A DNA stretch of 64,000 nt from assembly GCA_024278755.1 (NCBI GenBank), contig JAJRSO010000067.1, positions 1 to 64,000 of the forward strand. Direction: 5' to 3'. The DNA comes from Calditrichota bacterium. Its GTDB lineage: Bacteria > Calditrichota > Calditrichia > Calditrichales > Calditrichaceae. Below the pieces are notes generated by a model, which worked only from the letters and a program-made list of their open reading frames with translations, made no database searches and was not told the DNA's origin. This document shows positions 9,266 to 17,905 of the stretch, one piece after another. How positions within the stretch are numbered: the first letter of the stretch is position 1; every line of letters starts with the position of its first letter. The position numbers and the translations under genes are program-made.

Positions 9266-10345
9266 ATGTTCAATGAAACCACAAAAACTCAGCGCATCAT
9301 TATGGCCGTTACGGCCGTTGTCGCTGGTCTGTTTATGATGTATGTGGCCCCGTCAGAAGGGATGCATACATTGAAAATCGCGCTCGAAGAGGTGATGGAA
9401 CGGCTGATTCCGTTTGACCCGGATTTTTATCCTGCCGTACCTATTCTTGGCGCAACGTACAGCATCTGGATGGTCGTTTTGTGGCTGGCCGGTGCCTTTT
9501 CAATTGTCTTTGCCTGGAAAGTATATGAAGGCGCGGAATGGGCGCGCAGTACGATGCTGGGCTTTTCCGCGATTCCAGCCGTTGCCGGAATGACCATGCT
9601 CATCCCCTGGATGGTGCTGGTTGTATCTGATTATTCACAAGGTCCGGTGCCGGGAATTTTACCTCCACCGGCCGGTACTTCTGTTATGCCTCCGGTTATC
9701 TGGACGTTAGCGTTTGGCCTGTTATTCTATTATATCTTTCTGCTGGCGGATAAAGATACGATTAAAAATAAAATCATAAAGCTGATTCCCTATACCTTTG
9801 TGGGCATTGTAGCCGGTATGGTATTTATGAACGGCCAGCATGGCGTTCGATATTTTATCTTTATTCCGGAATTGCTTACGCCGAACCCTCCGGGTGATTT
9901 TAGTCCGTTAGGAAATTTTTTCACCAATTTGGATCACTACAACGCCATTGCTTTGACCACCATTTCCCAGATGCAGCTGGATTCGCTTAAGGTCGGTCAG
10001 ACGGTTGATATCGTTAATAAAATGCATGAAGTTGTTCCGACGGTGGTTAAATTTGCCAAACCCGAATATGATCCGAACACATTGGTTCTGCTGCTTGGCG
10101 GATTTATGAATTATCTCGCTTCTTTTATGATGGTTATTGCCATTCCTTTCTTAGCCATGAAAAAGAAATTCGGTTATTATACGATTTTAGGAACCAGTCT
10201 GGCAACCGCGCTAATCGGTTTTCAGGGCTTTTTTGTTCGCGGTTCATTTGAATGGGGCGTGGGCGGCGTGCTTTCCCTGGCCTTGTTTGTGATGTTTGTG
10301 CTTCCGTTCTTTAAAAAATATTTTATAGCCGAAGAAACTGCCTGA
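9266..10345 (+). CDS. Unknown multi-pass membrane protein
   Basis: 359 residues with roughly nine hydrophobic segments and a soluble stretch in the middle (about residues 205-265). A strong ribosome site (TAGGAGGAATT) precedes the ATG and a strong terminator follows. The 236-base gap to the previous gene contains no recognised element, so it may have its own promoter. I do not recognise the family. Its position closes the presumed heme/membrane cluster. Confidence 0.6.
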   Translation: MFNETTKTQRIIMAVTAVVAGLFMMYVAPSEGMHTLKIALEEVMERLIPFDPDFYPAVPILGATYSIWMVVLWLAGAFSIVFAWKVYEGAEWARSTMLGFSAIPAVAGMTMLIPWMVLVVSDYSQGPVPGILPPPAGTSVMPPVIWTLAFGLLFYYIFLLADKDTIKNKIIKLIPYTFVGIVAGMVFMNGQHGVRYFIFIPELLTPNPPGDFSPLGNFFTNLDHYNAIALTTISQMQLDSLKVGQTVDIVNKMHEVVPTVVKFAKPEYDPNTLVLLLGGFMNYLASFMMVIAIPFLAMKKKFGYYTILGTSLATALIGFQGFFVRGSFEWGVGGVLSLALFVMFVLPFFKKYFIAEETA

Positions 10346-10355
10346 TTTTTACCGT

Positions 10356-10388
10356 ATCCATCCGGCGCTTTGCCGGGTGGATATTTTT
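10356..10388 (+). terminator. Strong terminator
   Basis: Arms atccatccggc (356-366 of this kilobase) and gccgggtggat pair over 11 bp with one G-U, followed by ATTTTTATTT. Separates the membrane cluster from the FadL gene. Confidence 0.85.
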
Positions 10389-10444
10389 ATTTGTTCTTTT
10401 ATAAAAATCCAATATCATTTTATTATCCAGAAAGAAGGTTTTTC

Positions 10445-11626
10445 ATGAAAAAGCTGTTTTTTTCCCTGGCTATATTGATTTCTGTTTCAACGGTACTCGC
10501 AACAGATGGCGACCAGATGCTTGGCGTTTCGGCATTGCAATGGGCACGCGGCGGAGCGATTATCGCCTCTCCCGTTGATGCGCCGAGTATGATTTATAAT
10601 CCTGCGGCAATTGGTGAGATTAGATTTAATAGTATTGCATTTGATTTAGGTCTTGGCGTTCTGAATCCGCCACGTAAAATAACTTCCATGGCCGGAACCA
10701 CCGAAAGTAATTCGAATCTATATCTCGGAATGGGAAATGGATTTATCGGGAAGTTATCGGATAAACTGTATATTGGTATGGCAGCCGGCGGCGTTGCCGG
10801 AATGGGCGTCGATTTTCCTTCAACAACGCTTCCGGATAATCCCAATACGCCAGTCCCGGAAAATGTATCTGTGGTTACCAAAAAAGGTTTATTAAAAATT
10901 ACGCCGACCATTGCCTATAAACCCACTGATAATTTAACAATTGGTGTTTCCCTGCAAATCGGCCAGCAGTCTCTTGCTCTTAAGACGCCTGGCTTTATCA
11001 TGCCGCAAACAGAAGCCTGGGGCTTTGGCGGCGCTATCGGTATTATTTATCATATTATGCCTTCCTTGCAGGCAGGTTTTTCGTATACTTCTAAACTTGA
11101 TGTTGCTGAATACGAATTTAACGGAACCAGCCCGATGGGCGGTGAAGGCATTTATAAAATGGATATGGATAGTCCGCAGCAGGCCTCCTTTGGTTTGGCT
11201 TATCAGTTAACGCAAAAATTAATGATTGAAGCAGATGTGAAATGGTATAATTTTTCTGATGTTAATGATAAGATTGAGTTAAAAGGACCAAACGGGGTTG
11301 TTATTCCGTTGGCATTTGGATGGGATGATCAGACTGTTTATGCCGTTGGTGCAAATTTTAAGGTTGTTCCCGGAATGTGTATAAAAACCGGTTATAATTA
11401 TGGTAAAACACCGATTGGTGAAGAAAATGTGGATAGTAACCTCGGCGCCATCGCAGTGGTTGAACATCATGTTTCCATCGGTATTTCCAAAAAATGGAAT
11501 GATACATGCGTCTCCACGATTTCCTACACCCGTGGTTTTCATAACGAAGTAAAATCCAGCATTACGCCAAATAAAATTGAAGCTGAACAAAACATTGCTT
11601 TTTTACAGTTCAGTTTTCGTCTCTAA
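10445..11626 (+). CDS. OmpP1/FadL/TodX-family outer-membrane transporter
   Basis: 393 residues. A signal peptide (MKKLFFSLAILISVSTVLA) precedes a domain with the FadL signature: GVSALQWARGGAIIASPVDAPSMIYNPAA, seen here as GGAIIASPVDA and MIYNPAAIG, then alternating beta strands and a final aromatic residue pattern (FLQFSFRL). Such barrels carry fatty acids or other hydrophobic compounds across the outer membrane. The start was set at 10445 because AGAAAGAAGG lies just upstream and the signal peptide begins there. Monocistronic, with terminators on both sides. Confidence 0.88.
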   Translation: MKKLFFSLAILISVSTVLATDGDQMLGVSALQWARGGAIIASPVDAPSMIYNPAAIGEIRFNSIAFDLGLGVLNPPRKITSMAGTTESNSNLYLGMGNGFIGKLSDKLYIGMAAGGVAGMGVDFPSTTLPDNPNTPVPENVSVVTKKGLLKITPTIAYKPTDNLTIGVSLQIGQQSLALKTPGFIMPQTEAWGFGGAIGIIYHIMPSLQAGFSYTSKLDVAEYEFNGTSPMGGEGIYKMDMDSPQQASFGLAYQLTQKLMIEADVKWYNFSDVNDKIELKGPNGVVIPLAFGWDDQTVYAVGANFKVVPGMCIKTGYNYGKTPIGEENVDSNLGAIAVVEHHVSIGISKKWNDTCVSTISYTRGFHNEVKSSITPNKIEAEQNIAFLQFSFRL

Positions 11627-11643
11627 GTAATCCTTATGTGGAG

Positions 11644-11673
11644 AAAGGAGCTTGTTTCTCAGGCTCCTTTTTT
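11644..11673 (+). terminator. Terminator after the FadL gene
   Basis: Arms aaaggagc and gctccttt with an 11-base loop, then a T-run. Confidence 0.8.
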
Positions 11674-11681
11674 ATTGAAGG

Positions 11682-12224
11682 ATGGCGTTTAAGAGAAAGC
11701 ACGATAAAATGTTTAAGTTAAATAAAATAACAAAGGTCTGGAAGTTCTTTTACTGGCCTGTCGTATGGCTAATTGTGTATGTTCCTGCCTTTGTCCGACC
11801 TGTTTACCTGTATGGATTTCAAAAAACAATAGCTCTGGTTTTCGGCCTTATTCTGATTGGCATTTCACTGTTACTTACTTCTGCCGGAGGACGGACTTTG
11901 GCCCAAAAGGGACACCAAAAAGATCATAAAACTCTTTGGCCGGATAAATTTATAGAGTTCGGTATCTTTAACTGCATGCGGCACCCTATGCATTTGGGCC
12001 TGGCAATTTTCCCGGTGGCGCTTGCTCTGATAAGCGGATCGGTTCCGGCTATACTGAGTTCTGGCTGGGGGGTGTCCGGTGCGCTTTGGTTTGTGTTGCA
12101 AATTGAAGAAAAAGACGCGCTCAATAAATATGGAATGGTTTATAGCGCTTATATGCAAAAAGTACCGCCTTTTTCTTTACGCTTGCGCTGTATAAAAAGT
12201 CTTATCAAGTCAAAGAACGGGTAG
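11682..12224 (+). CDS. ICMT/phospholipid-methyltransferase-like integral membrane protein
   Basis: 180 residues with about four or five membrane segments. The C-terminal half carries the SAM-dependent isoprenylcysteine or phospholipid N-methyltransferase pattern: MRHPMHLGL, then EEKDALNKYGMVYSAYMQKVPPF, where a Glu, a Tyr-rich segment and a terminal VP.F recur in the family. Substrate unknown. A second in-frame ATG at 11709 is an equally plausible start. Confidence 0.72.
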   Translation: MAFKRKHDKMFKLNKITKVWKFFYWPVVWLIVYVPAFVRPVYLYGFQKTIALVFGLILIGISLLLTSAGGRTLAQKGHQKDHKTLWPDKFIEFGIFNCMRHPMHLGLAIFPVALALISGSVPAILSSGWGVSGALWFVLQIEEKDALNKYGMVYSAYMQKVPPFSLRLRCIKSLIKSKNG

Positions 12225-12383
12225 TTTGTAATCCCGTCCAGACGTGATTTGTTTCCTGCCCTCTGGGCCGTGATAAAGATTCACGTTATTCTGGATACCC
12301 CGTTACCCCGATAAATCGCTATTTTAAATTTACAGCGGTGTTGTCCAGTAAAAATTTTAGCGAAAAAAAGGAGCCACTCTTAA

Positions 12384-13418
12384 ATGAAAAGATTTCGGGT
12401 AAAAAAACTAAGAATAAGCTTTCGAAAGATTAGCATAATAGCATCCGTACTATATTTTATATGCGCCGGCGCGGATCGCGTCCTTGCTCAAACCGAAATA
12501 ACCGGTTTTTTTGATATTGTTCATACCGCTGAGCTTACAAAAGGGGAAACCGCCGGGTTTAAGATTAACCAGTTCGAAATTGATTTCAGCAAAGCTTATA
12601 AAAGAAACCTTTCGTTTGGAGCGGCAATCGCTTATAATAACATGTGTGGCAATATCGAATTAAGTATGGTTTATCTCCATTATAATCTGTTTAATGACGG
12701 CATAAAACATCCCCGCAGAACGGAAGAGGAGGAACATGCCGGTATTGTTATCGGGAAATTTGATGTGCCCATTGGGCTGGATTATCTCTCTTTTGCCTCG
12801 CCGGATCGTCCGGTAGTCAGCCAACCCTTGATTATTGAACAGACCATTGCCGGCTGGAACGATGTGGGGATGAATATGCATCTGAATAAAAGATATTTTA
12901 CAATTAATTTTAGCGCCGTAAACGGATTTAATGACGGGGTGAATTTTGCCGGGGATCTGGTTTTTAAAATTACCCGCGATATCCGTATGGGCTTTTTTCA
13001 TACCTCCGATTTTAATAATAAGATAAAGCGAAAAAGTTTAATTAGCGGCGCCTACTTATTTGCCGAGTGGAACCTGTGGGAACTTAAATCGGAATTCCTT
13101 TGGGCTGACGGTATTTACGGCGGGGAACAGGATTCTTTAGGAAAGCATTGTCATAACGGATTTTATGTCCAATTAGTTTCCGATCTCGGTAAAACGAATA
13201 TTTCGATGCCTCTGTTTTTTACATTGCGCTATAGTTTATGGCAGGATAAGAATACCGTGATTCCCAATCCATCTCCTGAAGAAATAGACCGCTATGTACT
13301 GGGTGTTGGATATCAGGTGAATGATTACAGTAGCCTCAGGATGGAATATTTAATGGAGAATCCGGAAGGCGAAAAACATTTTGATCGTATAACCGCTCAA
13401 TTGGTTGTAGGGTTTTAA
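12384..13418 (+). CDS. Porin-like outer-membrane beta-barrel protein
   Basis: 344 residues. A basic N-terminus and hydrophobic core ending in VLAQ form a signal peptide. The mature part begins EITGFFDIVH and shows alternating short strands with aromatic ends and the terminal phenylalanine (LVVGF) expected for BAM substrates. I place it only generally among phosphate-selective or OprO-like porins. The paired half-permeases follow 62 bases downstream. Confidence 0.65.
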   Translation: MKRFRVKKLRISFRKISIIASVLYFICAGADRVLAQTEITGFFDIVHTAELTKGETAGFKINQFEIDFSKAYKRNLSFGAAIAYNNMCGNIELSMVYLHYNLFNDGIKHPRRTEEEEHAGIVIGKFDVPIGLDYLSFASPDRPVVSQPLIIEQTIAGWNDVGMNMHLNKRYFTINFSAVNGFNDGVNFAGDLVFKITRDIRMGFFHTSDFNNKIKRKSLISGAYLFAEWNLWELKSEFLWADGIYGGEQDSLGKHCHNGFYVQLVSDLGKTNISMPLFFTLRYSLWQDKNTVIPNPSPEEIDRYVLGVGYQVNDYSSLRMEYLMENPEGEKHFDRITAQLVVGF

Positions 13419-13480
13419 AAAATAAACCCGGAATTTACTAAAATGTTTAGGATCGGAACAGGGAGCGTGAGGTTATACAG

Positions 13481-13963
13481 ATGAATGTAACGGCAATTTT
13501 TATTAACATATTTTCTTTGCTTCTTTTACTGATTGCATTCATTAAAGATCGGAAGAAAACAAAACAAGCGCTTAAAATAGCTTTAAAATCGTTTATTGCA
13601 ATTTTGCCAATGGTGTTGATTATTATAATTCTTATCGGCCTCTTGTTAAGCTTTGTATCTTCTTCCGATATTTCCACAATAATCGGCGAACAATCGGGTT
13701 TTAGCGGCGTGCTGATTGTGGCATTATTTGGTTCTGTGATGCATATCCCTTCGCTGATATCATTCCCGCTGGCGGCTTCTGTGCTGAAAAACGGGGCCTC
13801 CGTGATGGCGGTTGCCGCGTTTATAACAACACTGACGATGATTGGATTATTAATGCTGCCTTTAGAGATCAAAGAACTTGGTAAGAAAATGGCCTTATTG
13901 CGCAATGGTTTGAGCTTCGTTTTTGCCATTCTAATCGCATTGCTTATGGGAGCGGTTCTATGA
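13481..13963 (+). CDS. Half-size permease (ArsP/DUF318-like), first of a pair
   Basis: 160 residues with four or five membrane segments. The segment MHIPSLISFPLAASVLKNGAS matches the conserved glycine/proline-rich motif of the PF03773 permease family (PSLISFPLA-like) and recurs in the next gene as LPTGPLYLAFPLAA. The two proteins together would equal one full permease, so they probably form a heterodimer. ATGA overlap with the next gene. Substrate unknown; some family members move arsenicals. Confidence 0.7.
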   Translation: MNVTAIFINIFSLLLLLIAFIKDRKKTKQALKIALKSFIAILPMVLIIIILIGLLLSFVSSSDISTIIGEQSGFSGVLIVALFGSVMHIPSLISFPLAASVLKNGASVMAVAAFITTLTMIGLLMLPLEIKELGKKMALLRNGLSFVFAILIALLMGAVL

Positions 13964-14505
13964 ATAAGGAATCGCAGCAGAAACAAAAAAAGACCTTCAA
14001 ACGCGATGTGGCAATTTTAATGATTGTTCTGCTGGTAACGGTGATCTTAAGTTCTTTTTTCCCGGACAAACGTCCGGAGCTTATAAACGTTTCCTGGGGA
14101 TTTTTAATTGAGATGGCCGCCATTCTGCCGGCTGTCATGATTTTAATGGGCTTGTTTGCGGTATTTGTTCCCAAAGATACGATTGTTAACCATTTGGGTG
14201 AAACCTCGGGTATAAAAGGTATTGCTCTGGCGCTGTTTTTTGGCGCCCTACCGACAGGGCCGCTCTATCTCGCTTTCCCTTTGGCGGCGGTCTTAATTAA
14301 AAAAGGAGCCCGTATTTCAAATATTATTGTTTTTCTTTCCGCCTGGGCCTGTATAAAGATTCCGCAGGAAATGATGGAACTTCAGTTTTTGGGTGTTAAA
14401 TTTATGGCTGCGCGCCTTGTTTTAACGATTGTGTTTGTGATTGTTATGGGTTTGATTATTGAAGGTTTACTTGAATGGGAAGAAAAAAAGTTTAATAAAA
14501 ATTAG
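13960..14505 (+). CDS. Half-size permease (ArsP/DUF318-like), second of a pair
   Basis: 181 residues, five or six membrane segments, basic N-terminal tail, and the same family motif as its partner (GALPTGPLYLAFPLAA). It starts on an ATGA overlap with the preceding half. The two halves are only distantly similar, consistent with an old duplication and specialisation. Confidence 0.7.
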   Translation: MNKESQQKQKKTFKRDVAILMIVLLVTVILSSFFPDKRPELINVSWGFLIEMAAILPAVMILMGLFAVFVPKDTIVNHLGETSGIKGIALALFFGALPTGPLYLAFPLAAVLIKKGARISNIIVFLSAWACIKIPQEMMELQFLGVKFMAARLVLTIVFVIVMGLIIEGLLEWEEKKFNKN

Positions 14506-14541
14506 TCTGTTACGATGGGTTTTGATTTAAGGAGAAATAAA

Positions 14542-14922
14542 ATGAGTCGCATATTTTTTACATTAGGATCGTTGTTTGGGGCAATTGGTGTAGCGCTTGG
14601 CGCCTATGGAGCGCATGGCGGAGCACGGCTGATCGAATTGCATCAGGCTTTCATCACTTATGGAAAAGCATCCCGCTACAATATGTACCATGTCTTCGCC
14701 CTTTTGGCGGTAGCCTGGGCGCTGGATAATTGGCCAAAGCAGGAAAAACTGCTTACATCGGCCGGTTGGCTGCTGGTGGCCGGTGTTGTCCTTTTTTCCG
14801 GTTCCCTTTACATCCAATCGTTAAGTGGGATTTCTTTTGGCTATGTTACACCGGCAGGCGGCGTTGCTTTTATAGGCGGCTGGCTCTTGATGACCTGGGC
14901 CGGTTGGAAAGAAAAGGTATAG
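14542..14922 (+). CDS. DUF423 membrane protein
   Basis: 126 residues with four membrane segments. The family signature GVALGAYGAHG follows the first helix, and later conserved segments YHVFALLAVAW, FSGSLYIQSLSG and TPAGGVAFIGGW match E. coli YgdD-like proteins. Function unknown. The start at 14542 follows AAGGAG with good spacing; an upstream in-frame ATG at 14515 lacks one. Confidence 0.9.
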   Translation: MSRIFFTLGSLFGAIGVALGAYGAHGGARLIELHQAFITYGKASRYNMYHVFALLAVAWALDNWPKQEKLLTSAGWLLVAGVVLFSGSLYIQSLSGISFGYVTPAGGVAFIGGWLLMTWAGWKEKV

Positions 14923-15274
14923 CAAACGGAAGCTGTGAATAAATACAAACCGGGCTGATTTTTTACACGTTTTAAAACTTGGATTTTATCAAGACTACTG
15001 TCCAACCACGGTTTTTTACACTCTGTTTTACTTTTAGTTGGCATCGTAAAATCCACATTAAAATAAAGCAAGCGTAATATTTCAGCCTTTTATTTTTTAC
15101 ATATTCCACCTTCATCACTAAATCTTCTACAGGTCGCTTTATTTCAGTTCGTGAATAAAATAGAATTCCCACCTTGTTTTTTGTACTTTCTGCGCTATTC
15201 ATTCGTTATTAGGATATTTATGCCCGTAGCGGCTACGGAAATAACAGAAAATTGAAGAAACAGTAAGGAATAAA
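14923..15274. other. 352-base intergenic region without a recognised feature
   Basis: AT-rich, no ORF with family features, no clear promoter pair. It precedes the MFS gene, so a promoter presumably lies here. Confidence 0.5.
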
Positions 15275-16804
15275 ATGAGCAGAAAAAAGATAAGTTTACG
15301 CGATTTCCCCGGTAATTTTTGGATCGCCAATACAATGGAAATTTTTGAACGCATGGCCTGGTACGGTTTTTTTGCCGTTTCATCGCTTTATATTACCGGG
15401 GCCGTTTCCGAAGGCGGACTGGGCTTTACCGATGAAGACCGCGGCGTTATTCAGGGGGTGGTTACCTTTTTTCTCTACCTTTTTCCGGTGGTAACCGGGG
15501 CTTTGGCTGATCGCTATGGTTTTAAGAAAATGCTGTTTTGGGCTTTCGTCGTGCTGGCGCCGGCCTATTTTATGCTGGGGCAGTTTAAATCAATGGGCGG
15601 TTTTTTTGCCATGTATATGCTGGTGGCCCTGGGCGCGGCCATGTTTAAGCCGGTGATTATCGGTACGGTTTCTAAAACAACAAATGACAGAACCTCCTCT
15701 TTGGGCTTCGGGATTTTTTATATGATGGTGAATATCGGGGGATTTGTGGGACCCATTGCGGCCGGAATTGTACGCGGTTGGGCCTGGAAATGGGTGTTTG
15801 TGGCGTCGGCCGGATGGATTGTGGTTAATTTTATTTTTGTAACACTATTTTTTAAAGAAACCGTTGATGAACATAAAACCGAAAATCCGCGCAGTCTTAA
15901 AAAAGTAATGACCGATATGGTGGAAGTGCTCGGGAACGGACGTTTTTTCTTATTTATTTTTATGCTGCTCACGATCTTAGTCATTGGTTCTAAATATACG
16001 GCGGGCGGATTTATCAGCTGGATGCAGATTATTTATATCATTTCAGGCTGGTTCGTCTTTAATATCTTTTATGATTTCCTACTCAAACTGGGAACTCAAA
16101 CAGCAGATACACCCTGGTGGCGCACTCCGATGAAATTAGGAGATTGGCGCTTCGGTTTGTTTCTGCTGCTCATGTCCGGTTTTTGGACCTCTTTTAACCA
16201 GATTTTTTACACGCTGCCCTTATATATCCGGGATTTTACGGATACATCGGATTTAATCGGCTGGCTCTCCGGTTCCATGTCTGTGCTTGGATTGGGCGGT
16301 TTAACGGAATCGGTAAAAAATTCGATGGCCGTTTCGGGACAGTTAAATCCTGAGTATATTATCAATGTAAATGCAGGCGCTATCATTTTATTTCAGGTAT
16401 TTGTATCGTATCTGGTAACCCGTCTAAAACCGTTTACCACTATTTTTTGGGGCGTTGTGATTACGGTCGTCAGTTTTGCGATTCTGGCCTTCGGAACCTT
16501 GGGATGGGTCGTCGTGGCAGGGCTGTTTGTATTCTCTTTTGGCGAAATGATGGCCAGTCCCAAATCCAAAGAATACACGGGCAAGATTGCTCCGCCCGAT
16601 AAAGTGGCCATGTATATGGGATATTTTTACTGGTGTGTGGCGCTGGGAAACCTGTTCGGAGGAATCCTTTCTGGCCAGCTCTACGCAGCGTTTGCGCGCG
16701 ATATGCAGCGTCCGGATTTAATGTGGATTATCTTTGCCCTTATTGCGGTTCTGACGGCCGTCGCTATTTTTATGTATGACCGATGGATCATTAAGAAAAT
16801 ATAA
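15275..16804 (+). CDS. MFS transporter of the POT/PTR peptide-transporter type
   Basis: 509 residues, 12 or more membrane segments. The first helix carries IFERMAWYGFFAV, a form of the ExxERFxYYG proton-coupling motif of proton-dependent oligopeptide transporters. Then come the MFS A-like motif GALADRYGFKKM and a proline/glycine-rich IYYMMVNIGGF-like segment in helix 5. Import of di- or tripeptides is the family function; substrate here is not proven. It is preceded by AAACAGTAAGGAATAAA, a plausible ribosome site. Confidence 0.8.
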   Translation: MSRKKISLRDFPGNFWIANTMEIFERMAWYGFFAVSSLYITGAVSEGGLGFTDEDRGVIQGVVTFFLYLFPVVTGALADRYGFKKMLFWAFVVLAPAYFMLGQFKSMGGFFAMYMLVALGAAMFKPVIIGTVSKTTNDRTSSLGFGIFYMMVNIGGFVGPIAAGIVRGWAWKWVFVASAGWIVVNFIFVTLFFKETVDEHKTENPRSLKKVMTDMVEVLGNGRFFLFIFMLLTILVIGSKYTAGGFISWMQIIYIISGWFVFNIFYDFLLKLGTQTADTPWWRTPMKLGDWRFGLFLLLMSGFWTSFNQIFYTLPLYIRDFTDTSDLIGWLSGSMSVLGLGGLTESVKNSMAVSGQLNPEYIINVNAGAIILFQVFVSYLVTRLKPFTTIFWGVVITVVSFAILAFGTLGWVVVAGLFVFSFGEMMASPKSKEYTGKIAPPDKVAMYMGYFYWCVALGNLFGGILSGQLYAAFARDMQRPDLMWIIFALIAVLTAVAIFMYDRWIIKKI

Positions 16805-17198
16805 TACATCAAATAAACAAGCGCCGGACCGTGTAAATACATTCGGTTCTATGTCGAATCGGTGAGGGAAAAAACAAGCACTGATTCCACCATAAAAACC
16901 ACGAATTCCACAAATTTACACGAATTTATTCAATGTAATTTCAATAAAAACAATCTGTGTCTTTCTGTGGAAATCAGTGGCTATGCCTTTTTAGACTGGA
17001 CTCATATATTTTGGACAAATGCGATTCAGATGTATTATTTACAAATCGCAGAACCATGGCAAATTTGTTACCGCTTCCTTGTAGCTCACTCCGTGAATCC
17101 GTGTAAGATCACGGCAATTTTTTAGTAAGTTACCCACACAAAACGACAGTGTATCAGAAATTTATCCGAAGCCGGTTGAAATTTTTTAGATAAAAAAA
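16805..17198. repeat. Intergenic region with an imperfect palindromic element
   Basis: Bases 16879-16980 are bounded by cactgattccac and its near-perfect inverted partner gtggaaatcagtg. The interior contains the phrase accacgaattccacaaattt. This looks like a 100-base noncoding palindromic repeat. An 87-codon frame across it is not supported as a gene. Confidence 0.5.
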
Positions 17199-17227
17199 TT
17201 GACAAAGAGAATTTAGTGTCGTATAAT
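17199..17227 (+). promoter_or_regulatory. Consensus sigma-70 promoter of the second TetR gene
   Basis: TTGACA (17199-17204), 17-base spacer, TATAAT (17222-17227): an exact match to the consensus at optimal spacing, followed at once by the operator. Tight repression would be needed to keep such a promoter quiet. Confidence 0.92.
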
Positions 17228-17244
17228 GTGAGCGAACATTCACA
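17227..17244. promoter_or_regulatory. Operator upstream of the second TetR gene
   Basis: TGTGA and TCACA arms overlap the last base of the -10 box. The inner sequence gcgaacattcac matches 10 of 12 bases of the perfect palindrome found in front of the exporter (17874-17885). Confidence 0.75.
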
Positions 17245-17265
17245 CACGTTTTAGGAAAAAGATTT

Positions 17266-17847
17266 GTGAAAACGACAAAAAGACAAAAAGACATTATCGA
17301 TGCTTCCATCGAACTCATTGCCGAAAAGGGCATTCAGGAGCTGACCATAAAAAATTTATCCAAAAAAATCGGTATTGTGGAATCGGCTATTTACCGTCAT
17401 TTTAAGAGTAAGATGGATATTCTGATTAGTATTCTTTCGCTCTTCCGTGAAAGCAAGGAGATGATGAATAAAGAACTGAGTGCGTTGGAAGCCGACTATA
17501 CCGAAAAACTAAAACAGATGTTGCAGAAACGTTTTACTTTTTTTTCTTCCAATCCCGCTATTGCCGCGGTGATTTTTTCGGAAGAATTGTTCCGCAACGA
17601 CCGCCGTCTTTCAGATTTTGTGTATAAAATTATGCAGTACAATCAAAAGGTGATTATTGATATTTTAGAAAACGGACAGCAGATTGGCGAGTTCCGCGAT
17701 GATGTTCCCGCCAAAGAGCTGGCCTTTATGATTACCGGCGCTTTGCGTCTCGTGGTCACCCAGTGGCGCATTGCCGATTATAGTTTTGACTTGCAGGAAG
17801 AGGGGCGGCGCCTGTGGAAGACCATTGAAATATTAATTCAAAAATAG
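17266..17847 (+). CDS. TetR/AcrR-family regulator of the MMPL exporter operon
   Basis: 193 residues, GTG start after AGGAAAAAG. The helix-turn-helix runs through ELTIKNLSKKIG and ESAIYRHFKSKMDIL. It is a paralog of the TetR at 4479. It sits 58 bases before the exporter gene and both have similar operator palindromes, so it probably represses itself and the exporter operon until it binds a ligand, probably a substrate of the pump. Confidence 0.93.
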   Translation: MKTTKRQKDIIDASIELIAEKGIQELTIKNLSKKIGIVESAIYRHFKSKMDILISILSLFRESKEMMNKELSALEADYTEKLKQMLQKRFTFFSSNPAIAAVIFSEELFRNDRRLSDFVYKIMQYNQKVIIDILENGQQIGEFRDDVPAKELAFMITGALRLVVTQWRIADYSFDLQEEGRRLWKTIEILIQK

Positions 17848-17873
17848 GTTCTAAAAAAATAACTAAAAATAAA

Positions 17874-17885
17874 GTGAATATTCAC
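17874..17885. promoter_or_regulatory. Perfect operator palindrome before the exporter
   Basis: GTGAATATTCAC is a perfect 12-base palindrome located 20 bases before the exporter ATG and next to its ribosome site (AAGAAGGAG). Probable target of the adjacent TetR. Confidence 0.75.
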
Positions 17886-17905
17886 AAACCTTAAGAAGGA
17901 GTGTT

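Noticed and set aside
13447-13986. 179-codon minus-strand frame opposite the first half-permease
   Set aside because: Mirror of a hydrophobic membrane gene; the plus-strand frame has the family motif and operon overlap.
16862-17125. 87-codon plus-strand frame before the second TetR
   Set aside because: It runs through a palindromic noncoding repeat, has odd composition, no ribosome site and no family resemblance.
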